Assembly (NCBI RefSeq): GCF_004116455.1 | Contig: NZ_PDJU01000002.1 | Coordinates: 1-64,000, forward strand | Length of the DNA: 64,000 nucleotides | Source: Arcobacter sp. F155 | GTDB taxonomy: Bacteria; Campylobacterota; Campylobacteria; Campylobacterales; Arcobacteraceae | Reading direction: 5' to 3' | Shown here: positions 8,116 through 16,409 of the stretch, piece after piece | Layout of the letters: each line of letters starts with the position of its first letter | How positions within the stretch are numbered: the stretch's first letter is position 1 | Made by a program: the position numbers and the translations under genes | The notes under the pieces: model-generated | The model's database searches: none | What the model saw: only the letters and a program-made list of their open reading frames with translations | Told to the model about the DNA's origin: nothing

Positions 8116-9182
8116 TTAATTTGTAAAATTATTTTTTAATTGTTGAATTTCTATCAAATATTTTTCATATAAAGAATTTACTTGTATAGCTTGGTGTATA
8201 GAAGATATTGTTTTTTCATAAAGTTTTTTAAATTCAATAGTAGATTTTTTAATTCTTTGAAGTTCTTCTAATTGAATTTTAATTTTATTCTCTCTTGATT
8301 TTGGAATATACATTCCATCTTTTGTCATTACAACACCAGTAATAATAGAATTTATACCAATTTTACCCCTATAAAATTTCTTCTTATCAGGCTTGTTTTT
8401 ACTGATATCAAAACCATTACTCTTTATTATATAAAAGGCTTTTCTCAAAAAATTATGACTTATAATATTATTTGAAGAAAAAGAAATGTCATCAACATAA
8501 ACAGAAAACTTAACTCCTTGACTTTTTGCTAAATCATAAAGTTCATCAAACATTCTTTTATTTATAACATATGAAAAATATTGACTTAATGGACTACCAG
8601 TAATTAGTGCTCTCATTCCATTTGATTTTTTTTGTGGTGCTGTTATGGCATTTGAAATAAATTCTGCAACATCACTTGATTGTTTATAAGTTAAAATCAA
8701 TTCTTTTTTAATATATTTCTTTGTAATTGAAGGGAAAAATCTTGTTATATCAATAAGAAAAAAATGATTACTTTCTATATGAGATTTTGCATTTGTAATA
8801 TATGATTGTTTTTTTATACCTGATTTTAAATATTCTTCTTTTGGTAAATTATCAAAAAGTTTTTTTAATCTTTTATGAATATATTCTGTTTTTGGAAGAC
8901 ATTTAAAATATTCTCTATTAGTTTCTTCAATTTTATCAAAGTATTTATAACCTGAACAAGGATTATTTTTAAAATCTTTTCTTAGTTTTTTATAATAGTT
9001 AAAATCACTAATTAGTAAGTAAGCAGAGAGTTTCCTCTCTGATTTACAGTTGTAAAGAGAACATTGATACTTAATTTTATAATCCTCTTTTTCATATAAA
9101 GTAAAGCCATTACAGCTTGAATTGTCTCAACTAAATAGTGAGCAATTAGTTTTTTCAAAATAGTTTTAAAAAAATCTTTCAT
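8116..9182 (-). pseudogene. Retron-type reverse transcriptase with disrupted 5' end
   Basis: One frame is open from 9126 to 8116 (336 aa). It shows RT features in order: the retron-specific NAxxH motif (NAKSH, about 112), DITRFFPSI (block 3), GSPLSQ (block 4), the catalytic YVDD (about 210) and the retron-type xTG motif (IITGVV, about 262). Yet that frame has no ATG, GTG or TTG between the TGA at 9127-9129 and 8700. The only ATG with a good ribosome-binding site (GGAGATAGAT before 9182) is in another frame, which ends after 56 codons. A one-base loss in the A run at 9164-9167 plus the TGA would explain both. Upstream of the TGA the RT frame still looks coding (NYFEKTNCSLFS). So it is probably inactive, unless recoded or wrongly sequenced. 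Confidence 0.82.
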
Positions 9183-9446
9183 ATCTATCTCCTTTCATAA
9201 AATCTCCTGCAAATGCAGTGTGCTCCTAAATTTTATAAATTACAATAGATACCATAATGACCTTTAAGTGCTCCAAGAATTTATAGGTTATCTATGGGAC
9301 ACATTAAGGTTTATTGGAAGATTACTTTAAGATTTTAAGGATAACTATAACATTATCTATAAATCAATTTGTTCCCCAATAACAAGTTAGGTTAAAAACC
9401 TTGGCTTATTAAGCACTGAAACATAAGTTTCTTTAATGAAGCATAA
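9183..9446 (-). ncRNA. Candidate retron non-coding RNA (msr-msd) / long leader of the reverse transcriptase
   Basis: About 265 bases without any plausible ORF separate a TATAAT box from the RT start. Retrons carry their template RNA at exactly this place, 5' of the RT. On the reverse strand I see short stems: GCTTAATAAGC, AGGTT-TTT-AACCT, and CTGC-ATTT-GCAG just before the ribosome-binding site. There is also a possible long-range pairing AGTGCT with AGCACT. I could not find a convincing long a1/a2 pair or msd hairpin by eye, so the boundaries are approximate. Confidence 0.45.
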
Positions 9447-9450
9447 ATAT

Positions 9451-9456
9451 ATTATA
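9451..9456 (-). promoter_or_regulatory. -10 box for retron transcript
   Basis: Reverse-strand TATAAT preceded by a T-rich stretch, the usual sigma-70 promoter form in Campylobacterota. It lies just downstream of the hsdM stop (9483), so the retron region has its own promoter and its transcript would begin near 9444. Confidence 0.55.
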
Positions 9457-9482
9457 CCAAAAATAGTTATTTTTCACAAGTA

Positions 9483-10955
9483 TTAAATAAGACTTTTTAA
9501 CTCACCTAAATCTTTATTTATATCACTTGATAAACTCTCAATTTCAGACAAAATATCTTCTGTTGGAGCATATTCAACTTCTTCATATTCAATCTCTTTA
9601 TATCTATTGATTGATAAATCAAAATCATTATCTTTAATATCTTTTATATCAACAAAGAAATGTTTTTTAGTTTCTTTATAATCTTCAGTATCTTTTTTAG
9701 TATATTGTTCTAAAATATCAGGTATGTCATTTTGTTCAATTTTATTTCTTTTGTCATCTAAACTATATCCATCTGCTTCCATATCATAGAACCAAACTTT
9801 TGAAGTAGTTCCACCTTTTACAAAAACTAAAACAGCTGTTGATACTCCTGCATAAGGTTTAAATACACCACTTGGCATTTTAATCACTGCTTTTAATTCA
9901 TTTTTTTCTAAAAGATTTTTTCTTAATGTCTTATGTGCTTTACTACTTCCAAATAAAACACCATCAGGGATAATAACCCCACATCTACCACCAATATCTA
10001 AAACCCTTTCAATTAAATCTAAAAATAGAAGTTCTGTTTTAGTTGAAGTAATAGAGAAGTTCTCATTTTGGTCTTCTTTATCAATACTTCCTTTAAATGG
10101 TGGATTAGCTAAAACTACTTGATACATATCTTTTTCATTATAACCTTTTGAAAGTGTATCAGCTTGTTTTATATGAGGGTTAGAAATATCATGCAACATC
10201 ATATTCATCATTGATATTCTAATCATTGAAATATCACTGTCATTTCCATAGAATGTTTCATTTGATAGTTTTTCCCATAAGTTAGTATCTGTTAAATTAG
10301 CTCCTAATTTTCCACCTTTTTCAGTATATGGTTGAAGCATATGAGAATAAGCACTTACTAAAAATCCTGCTGTTCCACAACTTGGGTCAAATACTTTTTC
10401 ACCAATTTGAGGATTTACAAGAGAAGTTATCATTTGAATAATATGTCTAGGAGTTCTAAATTGTCCATTTTTACCACTTGAAGATATTTCACTTAAAAGA
10501 TATTCATACATATCTCCTAAGCTATCCATAAACCCCTCTTCATCTTCTTCTAATATATCAAATATTTGGTCAATTCCATCAACCGTTTCACTTAATAATG
10601 ATGGTTTTGTAATAATAAATGCTAAATCTTTAAGTGATTTATTAAACTCACTTCCTTCATTGTATTTTTTGATAAAAGGAAATGCTTCATCTCTAATTGT
10701 TTCAAGCATAGTTTCACTATCTAACTCTTTAAAGTTATCCCACTTAGCCATTTTGTCATTTTCAAAAAGCGATACATATTTTTCACCAGTAAATGAACTT
10801 TGTAAAATAGCTTTATTATCATTTTCATTTAAAAGTTTTAAAAATATTAGTGCTGTTATTTGTTGTATTGCATCAAGTGGATTAGCAATTCCACCACTCC
10901 AAAATTTATTCCAAATACTATCAATTTTACTTTTTACTTCACTTCTTACGAACAT
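9483..10955 (-). CDS. hsdM: Type I restriction-modification methyltransferase subunit HsdM, 490 aa
   Basis: N6-adenine methylase subunit of a type I RM complex. SAM-binding motif I is DPSCGTAGF (about 190-198) and catalytic motif IV is NPPF (284-287). The N-terminal helical domain (SIWNKFWSGG) is typical of HsdM. It is the last gene of a reverse-strand operon hsdR-hsdS-unknown membrane protein-hsdM and begins 10 bp after the membrane protein. This order is unusual because hsdM often comes first. No damage is seen, so the system is probably functional. Confidence 0.95.
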   Translation of the reverse strand: MFVRSEVKSKIDSIWNKFWSGGIANPLDAIQQITALIFLKLLNENDNKAILQSSFTGEKYVSLFENDKMAKWDNFKELDSETMLETIRDEAFPFIKKYNEGSEFNKSLKDLAFIITKPSLLSETVDGIDQIFDILEEDEEGFMDSLGDMYEYLLSEISSSGKNGQFRTPRHIIQMITSLVNPQIGEKVFDPSCGTAGFLVSAYSHMLQPYTEKGGKLGANLTDTNLWEKLSNETFYGNDSDISMIRISMMNMMLHDISNPHIKQADTLSKGYNEKDMYQVVLANPPFKGSIDKEDQNENFSITSTKTELLFLDLIERVLDIGGRCGVIIPDGVLFGSSKAHKTLRKNLLEKNELKAVIKMPSGVFKPYAGVSTAVLVFVKGGTTSKVWFYDMEADGYSLDDKRNKIEQNDIPDILEQYTKKDTEDYKETKKHFFVDIKDIKDNDFDLSINRYKEIEYEEVEYAPTEDILSEIESLSSDINKDLGELKSLI

Positions 10956-10965
10956 TTTTTACCTT

Positions 10966-12117
10966 TTACTTATTAAGTTCTTTATTACATTCTATAATAA
11001 ATTCTTGATGTGCCTTATACACATCATCTGCTAAATTATTTAAAACTTTTGCATTATTCATATTCTGCTCATATGAATTGTATTTTTTATTTAATTGTCT
11101 AAATTCAAATTCATCATTTATATAAAAAGTTTTATCACTAATTTCTTCTAAAAAAAGCTTTATTTTTTCTATAAGATTTAACTTATAAATTTCAATGTTT
11201 TCATTCAGAAATTTATATTCAGCACTATTCCAAAATCTAACAATTTTATGTAAAGGTTCTATTTTTGAATCTCTAAACATATTATAAAAATCATTATGTC
11301 TGATAAATTCTATTGTTCCTTCTGTTGGCAAACATAATAAAAATTTTTCAAATAATTCTTTATCTTTTTTTATATATTTTTCTTTACTTATATTATTTTG
11401 ATTATTTAAATTACTAATATTTAAGATTCTTCTTCCTAATCTAACTAATTCTTGATGTGATTCAACAACTTTATTAGCTAAATCATTCATTTCTTCAATT
11501 TTTTCAATAACTTGTTTTGGTAAATCCCATTCACCCTGACAATTATCTGGAATAGTTGAAAACCAGCCATTTCTTTGAGAATAACTGCCCATACTATTTT
11601 TATAAATAAATTTACTAATATTTTCATATAGTTCTTTTCTAATTATTTCTAAATCTTCATTTATAAATTCATATTCAGCATTATTCCATTCACATTGAAA
11701 ATCCATAATTTGTCTTAATTCTTCAAGTTGAAAACTATCTCCAAAAGAATGAGTTTTCAAAAATTCAATACTTCCATTTGATGGAAGTTCTTTTAAAAAT
11801 TTATTAAAAAGAATATTATCTTTTTCAATAATTGATTTTTTTTCTAAGCTAGCTTGTTTATGTAATAGGTATTTTTCAAAATATGAAGTGATTAAACTGT
11901 AAATCAATGCAATAACAACTAATAAAACTCCAATTAAACTATCTTTGTCATCAGTAATTGTAATGCTATATTCTTTTTCTAAAATAGCATTTAATATTTT
12001 TTCAAATAGTGGTGTTCCAAGTAAAGCAAGTCCTGCAATCACAATAGTCCAAGTTATTTTATTGTAAAAACTTGGTTTAAATAGTTTGATAATTTCAATA
12101 ATTTTATCAATATTCAA
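10966..12117 (-). CDS. Unknown two-helix membrane protein with tandem duplicated domain, inside the hsd operon
   Basis: 383 aa. Two membrane helices at about 21-43 and 59-82 precede a cytoplasmic region made of two related copies, about 97-230 and 249-383. Matching landmarks are LFNKFLKELPSNGSIEFL with LFEKFLLCLPTEGTIEFI, WNNAEYEFINEDLEI with WNSAEYKFLNENIEI, and LANKVVESHQELV with LADDVYKAHQEFI. The start overlaps the hsdS stop by 4 bp, and hsdM follows 10 bp later, so all are translationally linked. I know no function for this family. Its place between two RM genes suggests a membrane-anchored accessory defence protein or an effector guarded by the RM complex; this is inference. Confidence 0.8.
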   Translation of the reverse strand: MNIDKIIEIIKLFKPSFYNKITWTIVIAGLALLGTPLFEKILNAILEKEYSITITDDKDSLIGVLLVVIALIYSLITSYFEKYLLHKQASLEKKSIIEKDNILFNKFLKELPSNGSIEFLKTHSFGDSFQLEELRQIMDFQCEWNNAEYEFINEDLEIIRKELYENISKFIYKNSMGSYSQRNGWFSTIPDNCQGEWDLPKQVIEKIEEMNDLANKVVESHQELVRLGRRILNISNLNNQNNISKEKYIKKDKELFEKFLLCLPTEGTIEFIRHNDFYNMFRDSKIEPLHKIVRFWNSAEYKFLNENIEIYKLNLIEKIKLFLEEISDKTFYINDEFEFRQLNKKYNSYEQNMNNAKVLNNLADDVYKAHQEFIIECNKELNK

Positions 12118-13298
12118 ACTATTTCCCCTTTGAAAGCTTTTTGCATTAAAGAGTTATGTAAATCTTCAAGTTGTTTTAGTTTTTGATTTTCTTTTTCTTT
12201 TATTGTCTCACATTTTTCAACTATTGAAGCAAATTTATTTTGTAGTTCTATTGGTGGTAAAATAGTATCTAAGTCTTTTAATACTGGTCCAGTAATACCT
12301 TGAATTGTAGCACCTCTTTGTTGTGATTTTAGAAAATCATTGTAATAATTTATAAAGAAATATAAAAATATGTTTGATAAGTTAGTTGATATATTTGTCA
12401 TTGACATAATATCTTGATTAGTGCAAAGTTCTGATTTATTTATTGATACTTTTCCTACTCCTACTCTTGTTCCAATTATAATAGAATTTTTAGGAATAAT
12501 TTTAGTAGCACTATTATTTACTGCTTCATTTGTAATAAATTCAACTGCATCTTCTTCATTTATGTAAATTTTTCCTAATGAAATTGTAGTAATCCAAGGA
12601 ATATCTCCATCAAAATATTCAGGTTTTTTTCTTGAAGGTGTTCCTCCACCTTTCCAATCAGCTAATTTACCTAATTTTTCAGTTTCCCACTCCATAGGGT
12701 TTTTAATTGGGTCTCCAAACATTTCAATAAACTTTGATTTTAAAAATAAATCATATTTTTCTAAAAGTTCTTTTTGTTTTTCTATTAGATTTGAAGTTAA
12801 ATCAAGAACTTTTACTATTTTTTCTTGTTGTTGAAGTGGTGGGATTAAAATTGTTGTGTCAATATATCTTTTTAGTTGAAGATTTCTAATACCTGTTGTT
12901 TTATTTTGATAATAAGAAGTAATTCCTTTTTTATGATTAAAATATAGTGAATAGAATAAATATTTTGAATTCAAACTATCTTTACATCTTATAATACTTG
13001 TAAAATTATTACAAGTATAATTATTATCTTTTATATTAAAATACACAACTCTTCCAACTGGAATTGTATCACTTCCACCTGATTTTTCAATTATTATATC
13101 TCCATATTCTAATCTTTTTTTATCAAATACTTTCGGTTCAATATATCTTTCTGCTATATCATCAAGTTTTAATTTTCCAATATTTGTAAAGTTTGTAGTT
13201 CTTAATACATATCTTTTATTTTTATCAGCATCATCAATATCTTTACCCCATTCTCCACTAATAGGATTAAAAATATGATTACTTATTGTATCTATCAT
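12114..13298 (-). CDS. hsdS: Type I restriction-modification specificity subunit HsdS, 394 aa
   Basis: DNA-recognition subunit. Two target-recognition domains (about 1-150 and 200-350) are each followed by a conserved helical spacer (LIPPLQQQEKIVKVLDL and LPPIELQNKFASIVEK). The second TRD starts with the usual MEWETEKLGKLADWKGG. The C terminus ends in LMQKAFKGEIV, the standard HsdS ending. The start overlaps the end of hsdR by 4 bp. The N-terminal TRD begins directly with its recognition part and lacks the common WxxxxLG opening, so this start may be slightly trimmed or the domain divergent. The DNA sequence recognised cannot be read from here. Confidence 0.94.
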   Translation of the reverse strand: MIDTISNHIFNPISGEWGKDIDDADKNKRYVLRTTNFTNIGKLKLDDIAERYIEPKVFDKKRLEYGDIIIEKSGGSDTIPVGRVVYFNIKDNNYTCNNFTSIIRCKDSLNSKYLFYSLYFNHKKGITSYYQNKTTGIRNLQLKRYIDTTILIPPLQQQEKIVKVLDLTSNLIEKQKELLEKYDLFLKSKFIEMFGDPIKNPMEWETEKLGKLADWKGGGTPSRKKPEYFDGDIPWITTISLGKIYINEEDAVEFITNEAVNNSATKIIPKNSIIIGTRVGVGKVSINKSELCTNQDIMSMTNISTNLSNIFLYFFINYYNDFLKSQQRGATIQGITGPVLKDLDTILPPIELQNKFASIVEKCETIKEKENQKLKQLEDLHNSLMQKAFKGEIV

Positions 13299-15991
13299 AC
13301 AGCAGTTTCCTTGTCATCTATTATCTCAACTAGTTCATTCATTAGGCTACCTTTAAACATTCCTAATATTCCCATTTTATGATATTTTGTAAATGGGTTT
13401 TGCATTAAATCTTTTCTTGTAATATTATGTTTTTCTTTTATATAGTGTTTTATAGCTTTTATAAACTCAATTTGATTTGAGTTTAATGTATGTGTTTCTA
13501 TAAATTTATCAAGTAAAAAAGGAAGTTTATACTCTTTTTTATTGATGATATTGCTTAAAATCTCAACCATATCATTTGATTTACAATCAAATATCTTACA
13601 TAGTTGTTCAGTATCTAAACCTTGTTTTATTAAATCATTTTTTAGGTTTTCTATATCTTCATTATCAAGTGGAGCACCAATAAATAGTTTTTGTAAAGTT
13701 TCAGATTGGTTTATTATCTTTTGTAAAGTTTCTAATAAACTTTTTTCATACTCTTTTATATTTACTGATGGGTGATTTATTTCAATATCTGTAATAGTTG
13801 AAATTGCATCTTCTAAATCAAAATGAACAACTTGAACTTCATTTTTTGATTTATATTTCATTAAAGGAGCTAATTTATCAGTTATTTCATTTGTAGTGTT
13901 AAAATCTATTTCAAACCAATACTTTCCATCACTACATTTATCTAATAGTTCTAAATTATCTTTTACTATTGTTAGTGATTTATTAATTCTAACTCTTTCT
14001 ATATCATTTAAAATAGAGTTGATATATTTCTCTATTAGTTTTGTATCATTTTTGATTTTTACATTTTGAAGTTTTTTAACTTTCACTCTAAATTGTAATT
14101 CTTGTGGTTCTTTTACTTCTATTCTATCAATTAGTTCAGATATATTTCCAAGTGCTAAAAGGTTTGATTTAAGGTTATTGTAAAAGTCTTCATTTACATT
14201 TGATAAAAGTGTTGCTTTTGATTTTATAAAGAAGTCTTCTTTGGGTAAAGAGTTTATTTGTTCTCTTATCTCTTCTTTTACATATTCAAACTCTTCATTA
14301 TCTAAGTTTTTAAGTAGTTGTATATTTTCATTAAATATTTTTCTGTTTAAAGAGATTTGTTCTTTTGGTTCAAAACCTTCTGGCTTATCATTAAAGTATT
14401 CAAAATTACCCCAAAAATCAAATATTACAAATTTTTCTTTTGTGAAAACTTCATCATATAGTCTTGTTCCTCTTCCTATCATTTGCCAAAATTTAGCTCT
14501 ACTAAATACAGGTTTTGCAAACACTAAATTCATAATAGAAGGAACATCAATACCAGTATCTAACATATCAACAGAAATAGCAATATTAAAACCACTATCT
14601 ACATCCCTAAACTCTTTAATTAGTTCTTCTGTATTGTTTAGTTCAGATACAATAACCTTTGCTACTTTTGAGTGGTATTGTGGAAAAAGTTCATTAAATA
14701 GTTTCTCTAATCTATATGCATGAGGCTTACTTACAGCAAATATAATTGTTTTTGCAGGTAAGTTTGTAATTGGGTGTTTATAGCAGTTATCCATAAAAGT
14801 GGTTAGTATTTTTCTATTTGTGTCATCATTGATAACCATTTTCTCAATAGAACTACCTTCAAAATCTATATCTTCTTCACTAAAACCACTGTTTTTTAAT
14901 TTTTCTTGTTCCTCTTTTGAAAGTAAATCAAATTTAATTCCCTTGTCTTGAAATTTTGTTTTTATATTCATAACTTCATAAGGACATAAATAGTTATCTT
15001 CAATAGCTTGTTCATATGTATATGCAAAAGTTGGATTACCTCTATCAGTTCCAAAAAACTTAAAAGTATCTCTATCTATAAAATCAACAGGTGTTGCAGT
15101 AAGTCCTAATTTTAAAGCATCAAATTTTAAAAATAGTTGTCCATAGTAATTATAAATACTTCTATGACTTTCATCTGCAACTACTAAATCAAAGAAACCT
15201 TGACTAATATCTGTTTTTTTAAGTAATGACATCATAGTTTGATAAGTTGATACATATAACCTTTTATCTTTTTCAAAAGTTTCTGTTTCAATTCTTTGTC
15301 TTGATTGGTTTGGTAAATGTTCTTTGAAATTATCCATAGCTTGTCTTGCTAATTCTCTTCTATCTGCTAAAAATAAAACTCTTTTTACAAAACCTTCTCT
15401 TAATAAAATATCTACCAAAGATATAATAGTTCTTGTTTTACCAGTTCCAGTTGCCATAACCCATAAAATACTTCTATGTTTATCATTTAATTTTTCAAGT
15501 GTTCTTGTAATAGCTTCAACTTGATAATGTCTCCCTGCAATATTTTTATTTAGTAATTCAGGTGATAAAACTATATTATTTTCATTTCTTTTTCTGTAAG
15601 TTTCTAAATCTTCTAATGAATGGTAAGATAATACTTTTCTTGGAACTCCATTTTCACTATCCCAAAACTCTATTTCATTTCCATTTGTAATATAAATAAA
15701 TGGAGTAAAACCTTGTTTATTTTTAATTCTTCTTGCATAATATTCAGCTTGTGTTTTAGCACTTTGGACAGCTTTATTATCTCTTTTAGCTTCAACAACA
15801 GCAATTATATGTCCAGTTTTATTTAATAATACATAATCAACATATCTTTTTGTTTTATCAAAAAATGCAGGTAAGTTGTCATCTAATTCTATTTCATACT
15901 CTTGAATTACTTTTAGAGTATCATTTATATTCCAACCACTATTATTTAGTTCTATGTCTATTAAATCAAATCTTGTTTGTGCTTCTGTCAT
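13295..15991 (-). CDS. hsdR: Type I restriction endonuclease subunit HsdR, 898 aa
   Basis: Motor and nuclease subunit. The N-terminal nuclease site shows D52 (YVDYVLL) and E68-A-K70 (VVEAKRD). The helicase has Walker A ATGTGKT (180-186), DEAD-like VVADESHRS and motif VI (QMIGRGTRL). The C-terminal helical part is complete. It opens the reverse-strand operon; the region upstream (15992-16064) has room for a promoter. It overlaps hsdS by 4 bp. Intact and full-length. Confidence 0.95.
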   Translation of the reverse strand: MTEAQTRFDLIDIELNNSGWNINDTLKVIQEYEIELDDNLPAFFDKTKRYVDYVLLNKTGHIIAVVEAKRDNKAVQSAKTQAEYYARRIKNKQGFTPFIYITNGNEIEFWDSENGVPRKVLSYHSLEDLETYRKRNENNIVLSPELLNKNIAGRHYQVEAITRTLEKLNDKHRSILWVMATGTGKTRTIISLVDILLREGFVKRVLFLADRRELARQAMDNFKEHLPNQSRQRIETETFEKDKRLYVSTYQTMMSLLKKTDISQGFFDLVVADESHRSIYNYYGQLFLKFDALKLGLTATPVDFIDRDTFKFFGTDRGNPTFAYTYEQAIEDNYLCPYEVMNIKTKFQDKGIKFDLLSKEEQEKLKNSGFSEEDIDFEGSSIEKMVINDDTNRKILTTFMDNCYKHPITNLPAKTIIFAVSKPHAYRLEKLFNELFPQYHSKVAKVIVSELNNTEELIKEFRDVDSGFNIAISVDMLDTGIDVPSIMNLVFAKPVFSRAKFWQMIGRGTRLYDEVFTKEKFVIFDFWGNFEYFNDKPEGFEPKEQISLNRKIFNENIQLLKNLDNEEFEYVKEEIREQINSLPKEDFFIKSKATLLSNVNEDFYNNLKSNLLALGNISELIDRIEVKEPQELQFRVKVKKLQNVKIKNDTKLIEKYINSILNDIERVRINKSLTIVKDNLELLDKCSDGKYWFEIDFNTTNEITDKLAPLMKYKSKNEVQVVHFDLEDAISTITDIEINHPSVNIKEYEKSLLETLQKIINQSETLQKLFIGAPLDNEDIENLKNDLIKQGLDTEQLCKIFDCKSNDMVEILSNIINKKEYKLPFLLDKFIETHTLNSNQIEFIKAIKHYIKEKHNITRKDLMQNPFTKYHKMGILGMFKGSLMNELVEIIDDKETAV

Positions 15992-16064
15992 AAGAGAGTT
16001 CCATATATAAGATTTCTTATTATATCTTTATATTGTTTTTATATAGATAATAAGGTACTCTTTA

Positions 16065-16307
16065 TTATAAAAGTCTATGTTTTTTATTTATACCAATTGG
16101 TTTTTTAGAAGATTTATTTTCTTCAACTTCATTAGGAATAGGTTCCAACTCAACATCAATCTTTTTAGTAAAATGTTTTTTCATTTCTAAACTTGCCAAA
16201 TAAACTTTTAATTGTACTTTTTCTACATAAGATAAATTTGAATCCTCATTTATATTCAAATTATCTTTGTTAACTTCTAAATATCTATTTATATCTTCTA
16301 TTTGCAT
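16065..16307 (-). CDS. Small unknown protein of the mobilization region, 80 aa
   Basis: Charged protein with a basic C terminus (SKKPIGINKKHRLL). It lies between the relaxase and hsdR on the same strand, with AAAGGAT before its ATG. I recognise no domain. Small genes at this position in mobilizable elements often code for accessory mobilization or regulatory proteins, but that is only a positional guess. Confidence 0.6.
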   Translation of the reverse strand: MQIEDINRYLEVNKDNLNINEDSNLSYVEKVQLKVYLASLEMKKHFTKKIDVELEPIPNEVEENKSSKKPIGINKKHRLL

Positions 16308-16343
16308 ATTAATCCTTTTTATCTTTTATGAAAATAAAACTTA

Positions 16344-16399
16344 CTAACCTCTCACTTATAGTAATAGGTTAGCAAGCAAAGGGGTACGTCGCCCCCTTT
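16344..16399. other. Candidate oriT: two adjacent hairpins next to the relaxase gene
   Basis: First hairpin: CTAACCT (16344-16350) pairs with AGGTTAG (16366-16372). Second, 5 bases on: AAAGGGG (16378-16384) pairs with CCCCTTT (16393-16399). The GC-rich second stem stands out in very AT-rich DNA, 10 bp beyond the relaxase stop. Nick regions of mobilizable elements commonly have such dyads beside mob genes. A plain terminator for the relaxase gene is the alternative. Confidence 0.4.
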
Positions 16400-16409
16400 T
16401 GAAACCCCA

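Noticed and set aside
8116-8700. Reverse transcriptase as an intact 194-aa gene starting at TTG 8700
   Set aside because: The same frame continues upstream with NAKSH and FFPSI motifs essential to the RT, so a start at 8700 would remove the first half of the domain. Treated as a disrupted longer gene.
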